A DNA stretch of 64,000 nucleotides, from the NCBI GenBank assembly GCA_029980465.1, contig JARYIJ010000001.1:434001-498000 (forward strand), given 5' to 3'. Each line of letters starts with the position of its first letter. The first letter of the stretch is position 1. Below are positions 34,386 to 42,112 of this stretch, piece after piece. Both the position numbers and the translations under genes were made by a program. This DNA comes from Pseudolabrys sp. (GTDB taxonomy: Bacteria; Pseudomonadota; Alphaproteobacteria; Rhizobiales; Xanthobacteraceae). The notes beneath the pieces are model-generated. The model was not told the DNA's origin, ran no database searches, and saw only the letters and a list, made by a program, of their open reading frames with translations.

Positions 34386-37325
34386 TTAGGCTGCCGTAAT
34401 CTGACAGAGCGTGACCTTCGGTTCCTGCATCCCAGTTGCCGGGTCGTAACCGTAAGTCGTGATGGTGTTGGCGCTTTCGCCAAGCACGATCGGATCGGCG
34501 TCCTTCGGATAGTTGGCGCGCAAATCCTGACCCTCGTACCAGCCGCCGAAATGGAAGGGCATCCAGGCGACTCCCTTGCCGACACGCGGCGTGACCAACG
34601 CCCTCACTTTCGCCTTCGAGCCGTTCTCGGCGCCGGTCACCCAAACCCAAGCGCCGTTCTTGATACCTCGGTCGCCGGCATCGGTGGGATTGATTTCGAT
34701 GAACATGTCCTGCTGCAGCTCAGCGAGCCATTTGTTCGAGCGAGTCTCTTCGCCACCCCCCTCGTATTCCACCAAACGTCCCGATGAGAGAATAAGCGGG
34801 AATTGCTTGGCGATGCCCTTATCGACCGCCGTCTTCTGCACCGTAAACCCGATGTTCGGCAGCCGGAACTGCTTGGCGTCGGGCAGCGTCGGGTACTTCT
34901 GTACGAGTTCGACGCGCGGCGTATAGATCGGCTCGCGATGCACCGGGATCGGATCCGGCAGGCCGAAAGCATTCATCCGCGCCTTGCCGTTGCCGTACGG
35001 TACGCAGCCGTGCTTCATCGCCACGCGCTGGATGCCACCCGACAGATCAGTTGACCATGATACCGTATCCGGATTGGTCGGGTTCACCTTATTGATCACG
35101 GCCGTTTCGGCTTCGGTAAGGTCCTTGTCCCAGCCAAGCTTCTTCAGCACGGCCAAAGTGAACTCGGGATAGCCGTCCTTGATCTCCGAGCCTTCGGAAT
35201 AGACGCCGTCAGCCAAAAGGCTGACCTTGCGGGTTGTGCCGTCGGGTAGCTTCTCTTCACGCTCAAGACCGAAGCGCGGACGGAAGGTGCCGCCGCCGTC
35301 CATCACCGAGCGGAAAGGCGCATAGAGCAACGGCGTGCCTGGATGCTTGACCTCGGGCGAGCCCCAGCAGGGCCAAGGCAGACCGTAATAGTCGCCGCCG
35401 ACCTCCGGTGTATCCTTCGGCGCCCGCGTCGTGACGAGGTCGAACGCCGCCTGGTGCCGCATGTGCGCCTTCAGCCGCTCCGGCGACTGGCCGCAATAGC
35501 CAGTCGACCATGAGCCGCGGTTGATCTCGCGCAGGATGTCCTCCGCCGAGGGCAGATTGTTCTCGACCTTGATGTTCTTGAACATCTTGTCGGCAAACCC
35601 GAGCTTCTTGGCGACGAGATACATGACCTCGAGGTCATCTTTCGACTCGAAGATCGGCTTCACAATCTGCTCGCCCCATTGCAACTGACGCCCGGTGGCA
35701 ACGCGCGAGCCCTTGCATTCAAACTGCGTCGCAACAGGCAAGAGGTAAGTGCCATCCTTACGCCCGGCCTGCACCGACAACGAAGCCCAGGTTGTGGGAT
35801 GCGGGTCGGCGATGACCAGCAGTTCGAGAGCCTTCAACGCCTTCATCGATTCAGGGATACGGGTAATCGAGTTGCTGGCATGCCCCTGCACGAACATCGC
35901 GCGGACATTGTCTTTTTGCGCGACCTGATCCTTCGGCAGCAGAACCGCGTCGAACCAGCGCGTCAGCGGGATGCCGGGCGTATTCATCGCTTTCTTGTCA
36001 TCGAAACGCGACACGAACCAGTCGAAATCGGTCTCCCAGACTCGCGCCCAATGGTGCCAGGCCGCATCAGTCAGGCCGTAGTAGAACGGCAGCGTCACGA
36101 TATCGAGGCCGACATCGGTGGCGCCCTGCACGTTGTCGTGGCCGCGCAGAATATTAGCGCCGGTGCCCTGCTTTCCAATATTGCCGGTCATCAGCAACGC
36201 AATGCAACTCGCACGCACGTTGGCGGTACCGACCGAGTGCTGGGTCTGGCCCATGCACCAGATGATCGTCGCCGGCTTCTCCGTAGCGAACATCTTGGCG
36301 ATGCGCTCCATCTGAGCGCCCGGTACGCCGCTGACACGCTCGCATTCCTCCGGATTCCACTTCTCAACTTCCTTACGAAGATCCTCGAAGCCGTAGACAC
36401 GCTGCCTGATAAACTCCTTGTCTTCCCAGCCATTCTTGAGGATATGCCACATCATTCCGTACAGCACCGGGATGTCGGTGCCGGGGCGGAAACGGGCGTA
36501 TTCTGTCGCGTGCGCGGCCGTACGCGTCATGCGCGGATCGAATACGATAAAGTTGCCTTTGTTCAGCTCCTTCGACTCGAGCATGTGCTGCATGCCGACC
36601 GGATGTGCTTCGGCGGCGTTGCTGCCGATGAAGATCATCGTCTTCGCCTTGCGCATGTCGTTGAGGTTATTCGTCATCGCGCCGTAGCCCCACGTGTTGG
36701 CCACGCCGGTGACGGTCGTCGAATGACAGATGCGCGCCTGATGGTCGGTATTGTTGGTGCCCCAATAAGCGCCCAACTTGCGGAACCAGTAGGACGCTTC
36801 ATTGGTCATCTTGGCCGAGCCCATCCAGTAGACCGAGTCCGCGCCCGACTTCTGCCGGATATCCAGCAACTTGTTGCCGATTTCGTCGATCGCCTGGTCC
36901 CACTTGATACGGGTCCATTGGCCGTTGACGAGCTTCATCGGATATTTCAAGCGGCGCTCGCCGCTAACCAGCTCGCGCACCGATGCGCCCTTGGCGCAGT
37001 GGGAGCCGCGGTTGATCGGAGAATCCCAGCTCGGTTCCTGGCCGACCCACACATCCTTCACGACTTCAGCCGTCACGGTGCAGCCAACCGCGCAATGCGT
37101 GCAGATGCTCTTTTTGATCGTTGCGCCCGACGTCAGCGGACCGGCCTCGGCCGCGTCGGCCTTGCGAACGGTCGTCAGTGGCAAGCTGCCGACCGCCGCC
37201 AACCCGCCGGCGACCAGGCCGGAGCGGTACAGGAAACTCCGGCGATCGAGACCGGTACCTCTTTGTCCCGCAAGCGCCGTAAGCGAGCCGCGCGTTACGT
37301 GACGTTTTGATTTTTTGACCAGCAC
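34386..37325 (-). CDS. fdoG: Formate dehydrogenase catalytic alpha subunit (Mo/W-bis-MGD, Cys type)
   Basis: A 979-residue Tat-exported oxidoreductase that oxidises formate to CO2 on the periplasmic side. DRRSFLYRSGLVAGG (residues 27-41) is the Tat signal. Cys75, Cys78, Cys82 and Cys110 bind a [4Fe-4S] cluster. QARICHSTTV places Cys200-His201 at the metal-ligand/His pair where E. coli FdnG has selenocysteine. The start is GTG with a perfect AAGGAGGT ribosome site 6 nt upstream. The C-terminal molybdopterin-binding domain ends in the usual WMPFHFGGWYEGQ region. It is encoded with its Tat-target peptide gene upstream and fdoH/fdoI downstream. Confidence 0.95.
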   Translation of the reverse strand: MLVKKSKRHVTRGSLTALAGQRGTGLDRRSFLYRSGLVAGGLAAVGSLPLTTVRKADAAEAGPLTSGATIKKSICTHCAVGCTVTAEVVKDVWVGQEPSWDSPINRGSHCAKGASVRELVSGERRLKYPMKLVNGQWTRIKWDQAIDEIGNKLLDIRQKSGADSVYWMGSAKMTNEASYWFRKLGAYWGTNNTDHQARICHSTTVTGVANTWGYGAMTNNLNDMRKAKTMIFIGSNAAEAHPVGMQHMLESKELNKGNFIVFDPRMTRTAAHATEYARFRPGTDIPVLYGMMWHILKNGWEDKEFIRQRVYGFEDLRKEVEKWNPEECERVSGVPGAQMERIAKMFATEKPATIIWCMGQTQHSVGTANVRASCIALLMTGNIGKQGTGANILRGHDNVQGATDVGLDIVTLPFYYGLTDAAWHHWARVWETDFDWFVSRFDDKKAMNTPGIPLTRWFDAVLLPKDQVAQKDNVRAMFVQGHASNSITRIPESMKALKALELLVIADPHPTTWASLSVQAGRKDGTYLLPVATQFECKGSRVATGRQLQWGEQIVKPIFESKDDLEVMYLVAKKLGFADKMFKNIKVENNLPSAEDILREINRGSWSTGYCGQSPERLKAHMRHQAAFDLVTTRAPKDTPEVGGDYYGLPWPCWGSPEVKHPGTPLLYAPFRSVMDGGGTFRPRFGLEREEKLPDGTTRKVSLLADGVYSEGSEIKDGYPEFTLAVLKKLGWDKDLTEAETAVINKVNPTNPDTVSWSTDLSGGIQRVAMKHGCVPYGNGKARMNAFGLPDPIPVHREPIYTPRVELVQKYPTLPDAKQFRLPNIGFTVQKTAVDKGIAKQFPLILSSGRLVEYEGGGEETRSNKWLAELQQDMFIEINPTDAGDRGIKNGAWVWVTGAENGSKAKVRALVTPRVGKGVAWMPFHFGGWYEGQDLRANYPKDADPIVLGESANTITTYGYDPATGMQEPKVTLCQITAA

Positions 37326-37337
37326 GACGTACCTCCT

Positions 37338-37547
37338 TCAGCGCGGATAGTTGTTAACACGGTAGTACGCTTTTACGTCGGCCGAATCAGCCTTGTACCT
37401 CGCCTTCCGCCGCTCGTCAGAGCTGTTTTTGGTCTGCGCATGACCTTCGCTGGCGAATGCGACAGACGTGGTCGCCGCGGCGGCCCCGACTCCAAGCACG
37501 CGCAAGAAGTCGCGACGAACGATCTTACCGTTACCCTTCGTTTTCAT
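37338..37547 (-). CDS. Formate dehydrogenase-region Tat-target small protein
   Basis: A 69-residue protein made mostly of a twin-arginine signal (VRRDFLRVLGVGAAAATTSVA, residues 10-30) followed by a short charged tail ending KAYYRVNNYPR. This is the small Tat-signal protein that regularly precedes fdoG-type genes in proteobacteria (the formate_TAT family). GAGGAGG lies 8 nt before the ATG. Its role is unknown; it may assist export or assembly of the catalytic subunit. Confidence 0.85.
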   Translation of the reverse strand: MKTKGNGKIVRRDFLRVLGVGAAAATTSVAFASEGHAQTKNSSDERRKARYKADSADVKAYYRVNNYPR

Positions 37548-37596
37548 CGCCAGTCCTCCTCAAAGTTTCTTGCGAATTCACCAGCACACGCACTGA

Positions 37597-38364
37597 TCAT
37601 GATGGAAGCGCGAACGCCGCCGTTTCAATATCGATAAAGACTCTTCCGACTGTACCGACGCGTCTGTAAAAGTCGGCGGCCTCGGCCCGCTCCAGATCGG
37701 CGAAAAATCGGCCGATCCAGGGCACCATATGTTTTTCGAAGATACCGTGCTGCGCATTATCAGGCGATGGCAGGTCGCCGCGGGCCATTCCGGCCATGAT
37801 CTCACATAAAATGCCAGCGTGATCTTCCGGCTCGGCGACCTTGTTGGCGCGCTCGATGCCAATCTGCGCAAGATCTTCGCGCAGGCTCGCCAATGGACGC
37901 TCGTGCAAGAACCCGGTCAGATAGTACGAGGCATAAGGAAGCAGTTCACCGCGGCCTACGCCGATGAACAGGTCGAAGAACTCCTGCTCCACTTTGCGGA
38001 CAAACGTGCAGCGCGCAGCATCGGCCAGTTCGATTTGCGCGAGGCCCAACGGACTCGCGTCTCCCCGCAGACTTGCGATTCGATCGAGCAGTTTCTCGTC
38101 CGGAGCTTGCGTGAGCAGAGCACCGAGCAATCCGTAAATACGCGCGCGCGCCAAATCGACGTCGCCCGTGACATCGCCGGTACTCGTAAAAAGATCTGGA
38201 CGCAGAACGGTCCGCGTCACGCCCGTCGCGGCTTCGACAGCAAGCACCCGTTCGGACGGAATGCGTTTCCAATTAGAGACTGAGGGCTGGGCAATTCCGA
38301 TGCGTCGGGCGAGTTCGGTCACTCCGCCGGCGGCCTTGATCGCTTCCTCAAGCCCTCGGTCCAT
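37597..38364 (-). CDS. HTH-TorD fusion: YdaS/Cro-like DNA-binding domain plus TorD/DmsD-type chaperone
   Basis: A 255-residue two-domain protein. Residues 1-60 form a Cro/YdaS-like helix-turn-helix (GGVTELARRIGIAQPSVSNWKRIPSERVLAVEAATGV). From about residue 70 the protein is an all-helical TorD-family chaperone: ARIYGLLGALLTQAPDEKLL, VEQEFFDLFIGVGRGELLPYASYYLTGFLHERPL and EPEDHAGILCEIMAGM are its signatures. Such chaperones guard the Tat signal of molybdoenzymes until the cofactor is inserted. Start: ATG 38364 is preferred; an in-frame TTG at 38376 is possible. The fused HTH suggests that chaperone occupancy feeds back on fdo transcription (inference). Confidence 0.85.
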   Translation of the reverse strand: MDRGLEEAIKAAGGVTELARRIGIAQPSVSNWKRIPSERVLAVEAATGVTRTVLRPDLFTSTGDVTGDVDLARARIYGLLGALLTQAPDEKLLDRIASLRGDASPLGLAQIELADAARCTFVRKVEQEFFDLFIGVGRGELLPYASYYLTGFLHERPLASLREDLAQIGIERANKVAEPEDHAGILCEIMAGMARGDLPSPDNAQHGIFEKHMVPWIGRFFADLERAEAADFYRRVGTVGRVFIDIETAAFALPS

Positions 38365-38548
38365 GTTGATGCCCAACCAGGCCCCGGCACTTCTGGCTCG
38401 TACCGCTTCCGTAGCGGCACCGGCAGAACCTGACCGAAACCAACGACATTAATTTCGAACAATTAAAAACTAGCGGCAAGCAACCCACGAGGCAATAGCG
38501 TAAGGCTATGGATGGTATTTAGTCGCGGCTTTGTGACGAGTGAGTTCG
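38365..38548. promoter_or_regulatory. Upstream region of the fdo operon
   Basis: About 180 bp between the DUF3306 gene and the HTH-TorD gene, both on the minus strand. A 7-bp inverted repeat, GTGACGA and TCGTCAC (38533-38539 and 38546-38552), overlaps the DUF3306 stop. It may end that operon or serve as a regulator site. A promoter for fdo is expected here but no clear box stands out. Confidence 0.4.
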
Positions 38549-39181
38549 TCACGAGTCCGAATTATTTTGCGTCACATTATGTGTCTCTTGCACTGCAACA
38601 TTTTCTGTAACGGACCGCACGTCGTGTTCAGCGACTTCATCCGGGGGATCAGGAACAGGATCAGCGACGTTCGCGGGAGAAGATACACCGCATGATTGCG
38701 CGGATTGCTGTTCTTCGACCTTTTCGTTTCGTTTCTTTTCCCCGTCGTGCCCACCGAAAGTCTGTGTCACGAGTTGAGCGGCTTCCTCTACAGAGATCGT
38801 CCCGAATCCCGGCACGGCATCGGGATTATTGAAGTCCCAACCATTCTCAACAAGGCCGACGAAATCACGGATTGCCGGGTCGCTAGACCACGCGCGACGA
38901 AGTGCCGCACGGCTCAAGTCCGCTGGCACGCCCGGTTTCAAAAAAGCACGGATATCCGTTTCAGCCGTAATCGAGTCGATCGAAGGCAACTCGGCGAGAA
39001 CGTTCGACTCCACCTCCTGGCGGTCGATGGTGCCCTGATCTGTCGGCAAGCCTTCGTGATCCGAAGACGTCGTGCTGCTGGCCTGCTCTGACTCCTCGTG
39101 GATTACATCAGAAGATTCCGCCCGTGCGTCACCCTTGCGACGCGACCATCGTGCCAGGAAATTCTCGCGCTCATCCTTCAT
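38549..39181 (-). CDS. DUF3306 protein of formate dehydrogenase loci
   Basis: A 210-residue acidic protein of low complexity. The N-terminal NFLARWSRRKGDARAES is the DUF3306 hallmark, the middle holds a conserved block (LPSIDSITAETDIRAFLKPGVPADLSRAALRRAWSSDPAIRDFVG), and the rest is polar and probably disordered. ATG 39181 overlaps the DUF3305 stop (ATGA) and has a CGGAG site. DUF3305 and DUF3306 genes are usually found next to formate dehydrogenases; their function is unknown and a maturation role is assumed. Confidence 0.82.
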   Translation of the reverse strand: MKDERENFLARWSRRKGDARAESSDVIHEESEQASSTTSSDHEGLPTDQGTIDRQEVESNVLAELPSIDSITAETDIRAFLKPGVPADLSRAALRRAWSSDPAIRDFVGLVENGWDFNNPDAVPGFGTISVEEAAQLVTQTFGGHDGEKKRNEKVEEQQSAQSCGVSSPANVADPVPDPPDEVAEHDVRSVTENVAVQETHNVTQNNSDS

Positions 39182-39687
39182 TTCAGCCGCTCCGGCTTGT
39201 GCCATCCCATGGCTTCGAGATTGGCGCGGTCACGCTTGCGCTTGCTGAATGCCCGCTCGACGTAATATTCCGCCACGAAACGATCAACGTGCGCGTGAAT
39301 TAAGTCGAGCATCGGCAGGGTCTCGGTGATGATGCCTGCTGCCGACGCAAACGCCTCGCCTTCGGCGGGATCGACGGTTGCATTCGGGGAACCATAAGGT
39401 GGGTCGCCGCCTGTCTCCTGCAACGAGACCCAGACCAGTGGTGACTCCATCATCAGATTATCCCGGTAATTTGACACCTCGGTTCGATAAAGCTCGATGA
39501 CCGCTTCGCCGACGTAAAACGTCGCACGCTCACCGTCGTCGGTCAGTTTGGTCCACGCTGCTGTATCGGGTGCGCCGAGCAAGATACTGGCAGGTCGCCA
39601 GATGGTATCCGCCCACGGGCCGTTCGTTTTTCTGCGCTCCGCAACGATGCCGAGCGGAATTGTGACCAGCGGCTGAATAACTCTCAC
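39178..39687 (-). CDS. DUF3305 protein of formate dehydrogenase loci
   Basis: A 169-residue protein. The N-terminal VTIPLGIVAERRKTNGPWADTIWRP and ERATFYVGEAVIELYRTEVSNYRDNL are the DUF3305 pattern. The C-terminus is basic (FSKRKRDRANLEAMGWHKPERLK). It is coupled on both sides by 4-bp ATGA overlaps. No enzyme motif is visible. Confidence 0.83.
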   Translation of the reverse strand: MRVIQPLVTIPLGIVAERRKTNGPWADTIWRPASILLGAPDTAAWTKLTDDGERATFYVGEAVIELYRTEVSNYRDNLMMESPLVWVSLQETGGDPPYGSPNATVDPAEGEAFASAAGIITETLPMLDLIHAHVDRFVAEYYVERAFSKRKRDRANLEAMGWHKPERLK

Positions 39688-40691
39688 GCGACCGCCTCCG
39701 CACTCTTGATCGGCAAGCCGGCGACGAGGTTCTGCGGTTTCATACGGATGACGCCATCTGCCGTCATGGCAAGGATTGCGTATACCGGCTCGCCGTGGGC
39801 TCGCTCCAGCAAGGGCATGGTGTCGTTGAACGTGAGTCGGAACAGCCCGACTATTCTTTGAGCCGCCGCTTCATCCAGCACACCGGCGTTCCACGCGAGA
39901 TCGCCGATGCGTGTGCCCTCGGCATCGAGTCCGACATACCAAACAAAGCTGGCTTCCCGCAGTTCCCTCAAAACTTCGATCTCGACATCGATACCGAGCA
40001 GATGGGAGATCCAGCGTGTCATTACCGTTGCTAACGCAGACAGGCCGGAGCGGCCACCAGTCAAGTCGATCGCCATGTCAAAGCGGTCACTGCGTGCCCA
40101 ATAGCTCTCAGCGTTTTCCGGGGTGAGCACGTCGATCGCGGCCTGCGCCGGGATGCCGAGCATCGAGACAAGCGGCGACGCCGGCATCTGCCCAATGCCG
40201 CCAATGACTTCTTCATCGGCGGCAATCAAGCTTCCATCATGCAACGTGGTCCGCTGCGGCCGGAAGAATAGCTCCGCGGCGCGCAGCACCTCAGGCTCGC
40301 TGCAGCGTTCGAGCGCATTGCGCAGGATCACGTGGACCAACTGGTTGATAAACAATGGTGGGGTCGCGCCAACCCCTTTACGGATGAGGTCGACGTACGC
40401 CGACTCGAGTGTTTTGTGCTTCAGCAGATGGTCGCGAAACGCCAGCAACAAGGCCCAGTTTTCGCGCGCATCGGGATCGGTAATCGCCGCAACCTCGGCG
40501 CTTTCGACCGGTCGGCGCGGTGCGGTATGCAATGCCCGATAGAGCGTGCGCTCGGCCGTGCAGGCATCAGGCGGCGGAACAACCTCGGGACGCGCGAGGT
40601 AGACTTTCAAGAATTCATCGGTGACGACAAGTCCACCGCCCTCGTCACGGTCGAGTAAATGATGACCGCAGGACAGCCAGAAATCCCTCAT
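39684..40691 (-). CDS. DUF6352 family protein
   Basis: A 335-residue cytoplasmic protein beginning MRDFWLSCGHHLLDRDEGGGL. FWLSCGHHLL, with Cys and two His, and the central VTDEFLKVYLARPEVVPPPDAC are recurrent in homologues from formate dehydrogenase loci as I recall them. The C-terminal third contains VWYVGLDAEGTRIGDLAWNAG and ends with MKPQNLVAGLPIKSA. No known fold is obvious. It is coupled by ATGA overlaps to the genes on both sides, so its product is probably made in step with theirs. Confidence 0.72.
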   Translation of the reverse strand: MRDFWLSCGHHLLDRDEGGGLVVTDEFLKVYLARPEVVPPPDACTAERTLYRALHTAPRRPVESAEVAAITDPDARENWALLLAFRDHLLKHKTLESAYVDLIRKGVGATPPLFINQLVHVILRNALERCSEPEVLRAAELFFRPQRTTLHDGSLIAADEEVIGGIGQMPASPLVSMLGIPAQAAIDVLTPENAESYWARSDRFDMAIDLTGGRSGLSALATVMTRWISHLLGIDVEIEVLRELREASFVWYVGLDAEGTRIGDLAWNAGVLDEAAAQRIVGLFRLTFNDTMPLLERAHGEPVYAILAMTADGVIRMKPQNLVAGLPIKSAEAVA

Positions 40692-41224
40692 TTGCGCTCT
40701 TGCCCTGCGAGCCCGACAAGATCGATATCCTCGCCCGGTTCGCTGTCGCCTTCGACTTCAATGAACGAGAACGCGCGGGCCGGCGCCGCTCCGGCACGCG
40801 GACGTAATGTCCGAAACGTTTCGCGAATATCACCTTCTTCAACGCTGCGGTGCACGGCGATCAGTGTGTCCTTGTCATGCTCGGCCAGCGACTCCGCGAA
40901 CGCAACCTCCTCTTCTGCCGCCTCCCTTGCCTTCTCGATATTCGGCGCACCGAAATGCTCGTACAGTTGGCGCGCCAGCAGATCGACCGCCGCGGCGCGA
41001 TCACCGTCGCCGGCATCGACAATCTGCACAAGAGTCGACCAACCGAGCGACGACAGGCCAAGAAATCCGCTACGAAACGCTGTACGTTCGCGGCCGTTCA
41101 GCATCGACGGGTCACTGTTCCAGAATACGAATGCACCCGACACCGCCCACTCGCCCTGCTCGGCGGCCCGTTCAAAGACGAAAGTATCCGAACGATCGAG
41201 GCGGATGGTGCGCAGCAGCTTCAT
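40688..41224 (-). CDS. DUF6505 family protein
   Basis: A 178-residue cytoplasmic protein: MKLLRTIRLDRSDTFVFERAAEQGEWAVSGAF at the start, a compact middle with FRSGFLGLSSLGWSTLVQI, and an acidic helical part. ATG 41224 is chosen because it overlaps the upstream stop in an ATGA; the longer start would overlap by more than 40 bp. No catalytic motif is seen. It belongs to the five-gene coupled block upstream of fdo. Confidence 0.72.
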   Translation of the reverse strand: MKLLRTIRLDRSDTFVFERAAEQGEWAVSGAFVFWNSDPSMLNGRERTAFRSGFLGLSSLGWSTLVQIVDAGDGDRAAAVDLLARQLYEHFGAPNIEKAREAAEEEVAFAESLAEHDKDTLIAVHRSVEEGDIRETFRTLRPRAGAAPARAFSFIEVEGDSEPGEDIDLVGLAGQERK

Positions 41225-41982
41225 ACCGACATCCTGATTCCGCCGGTGGTCTGATCTAACCAAGATGGGTTCACCAGTGCTTGCATGAAGTCGTGCCGCT
41301 TAATTTTATCGGACACGACTGGTCTGACTCGTAGATCACCATTGTCTGCCAGCTCCCGGCGAATTCCACTGACTCTCGCCATTCGCGACAGATAAAGCTT
41401 CGCGACGGTGGCAAAGCCTTCATGCTGCATGGTGTGAATGATCAGCAGAAGATGACGGGCAAAAGTTTCGATGAGCGCTTGAACTGTCGACTCGTCAAAG
41501 CCTTCCTCATCAAGCGAGGTAACCTGCGGATACAGACCCGACTCGACGCCGCCTGAAGAGGCCGTCCGGATCATTGCGCCAAATACGAGCCAGTGTGGCA
41601 TGTCGCGTTCACGCGTACCCTGCGGCCAAGCAAGCCGTCCGCCGCCGACCAACCCGCCATTGACGGTCAACGCATCAGGCCAGTGAATCTCGACCGGCAT
41701 TTCCGGCGGCGCGTGCGCTGCGAGCGCTTCTGCCGTAGCCGCCATGCCGGCATAGAACGCCAGCCTCGCACTCCTCAGAGGCTCCGTCGGCTCCAACACC
41801 ACCGCGAATTCGGCAAGATCAAAGCGTCCGACATGGACCAGCGTGCCAGCCCCCATTTCGCCAGCGATCATCTGGGCGTGTGCAAATGCATCACCCAGTT
41901 CCCTCAGCCGTACCGGCGTAAATAGCGGCGGCAGCGTCAACTCGGCTTGCAACTCGGAGCGAATGCGGGTTTGCGGCGGCAT
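41221..41982 (-). CDS. Biotin/lipoate-ligase-like protein, catalytically degenerate
   Basis: A 253-residue protein annotated in related genomes as biotin/lipoate protein ligase family. The start LTLPPLFTPVRLRE and the IHWPDALTVNGGLVGGGRLAW block align with the KWPNDL...KLAGIL region of BirA, but the catalytic Lys of that motif is absent and the GRGRRG nucleotide loop is replaced by GEMGAGTLVHVG. A true ligase reaction is therefore doubtful. It is the first gene of the coupled accessory operon (with DUF6505, DUF6352, DUF3305, DUF3306) and may be a scaffold or cofactor-handling factor for formate dehydrogenase. Confidence 0.75.
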   Translation of the reverse strand: MPPQTRIRSELQAELTLPPLFTPVRLRELGDAFAHAQMIAGEMGAGTLVHVGRFDLAEFAVVLEPTEPLRSARLAFYAGMAATAEALAAHAPPEMPVEIHWPDALTVNGGLVGGGRLAWPQGTRERDMPHWLVFGAMIRTASSGGVESGLYPQVTSLDEEGFDESTVQALIETFARHLLLIIHTMQHEGFATVAKLYLSRMARVSGIRRELADNGDLRVRPVVSDKIKRHDFMQALVNPSWLDQTTGGIRMSV

Positions 41983-42112
41983 TCCAAAAGGCCGTTCACG
42001 TCTTCAGTTTCAGAACTGATATGATTATAGAGTATGATCTATCGAGGCCAATCCCATAGCTCAGTGACCGTACGAAGCGGCGGCTGGGCGGCGCGATAAC
42101 GAGAGTGCCTTG
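41983..42112. promoter_or_regulatory. Divergent region between accessory operon and polyferredoxin gene
   Basis: 130 bp separating two divergent starts. It contains a 6-bp inverted repeat, TCAGTT and AACTGA (42004-42009, 42014-42019), and an AT-rich stretch around 42020-42040 suited to promoters. Specific boxes cannot be assigned. Confidence 0.45.

Noticed and set aside
36724..36730. Possible selenocysteine site in fdoG
   Set aside because: The codon at residue 200 is a normal Cys codon in an uninterrupted frame, so no in-frame TGA or SECIS element is needed.
35679..37310. A 543-codon plus-strand frame opposite fdoG
   Set aside because: Antisense to a full-length formate dehydrogenase subunit with all expected motifs; no independent support.
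42048..42072. tRNA-like string CATAGCTCAGTGACCG
   Set aside because: It resembles a D-arm only by chance; no acceptor stem, anticodon arm or T-arm could be folded around it.
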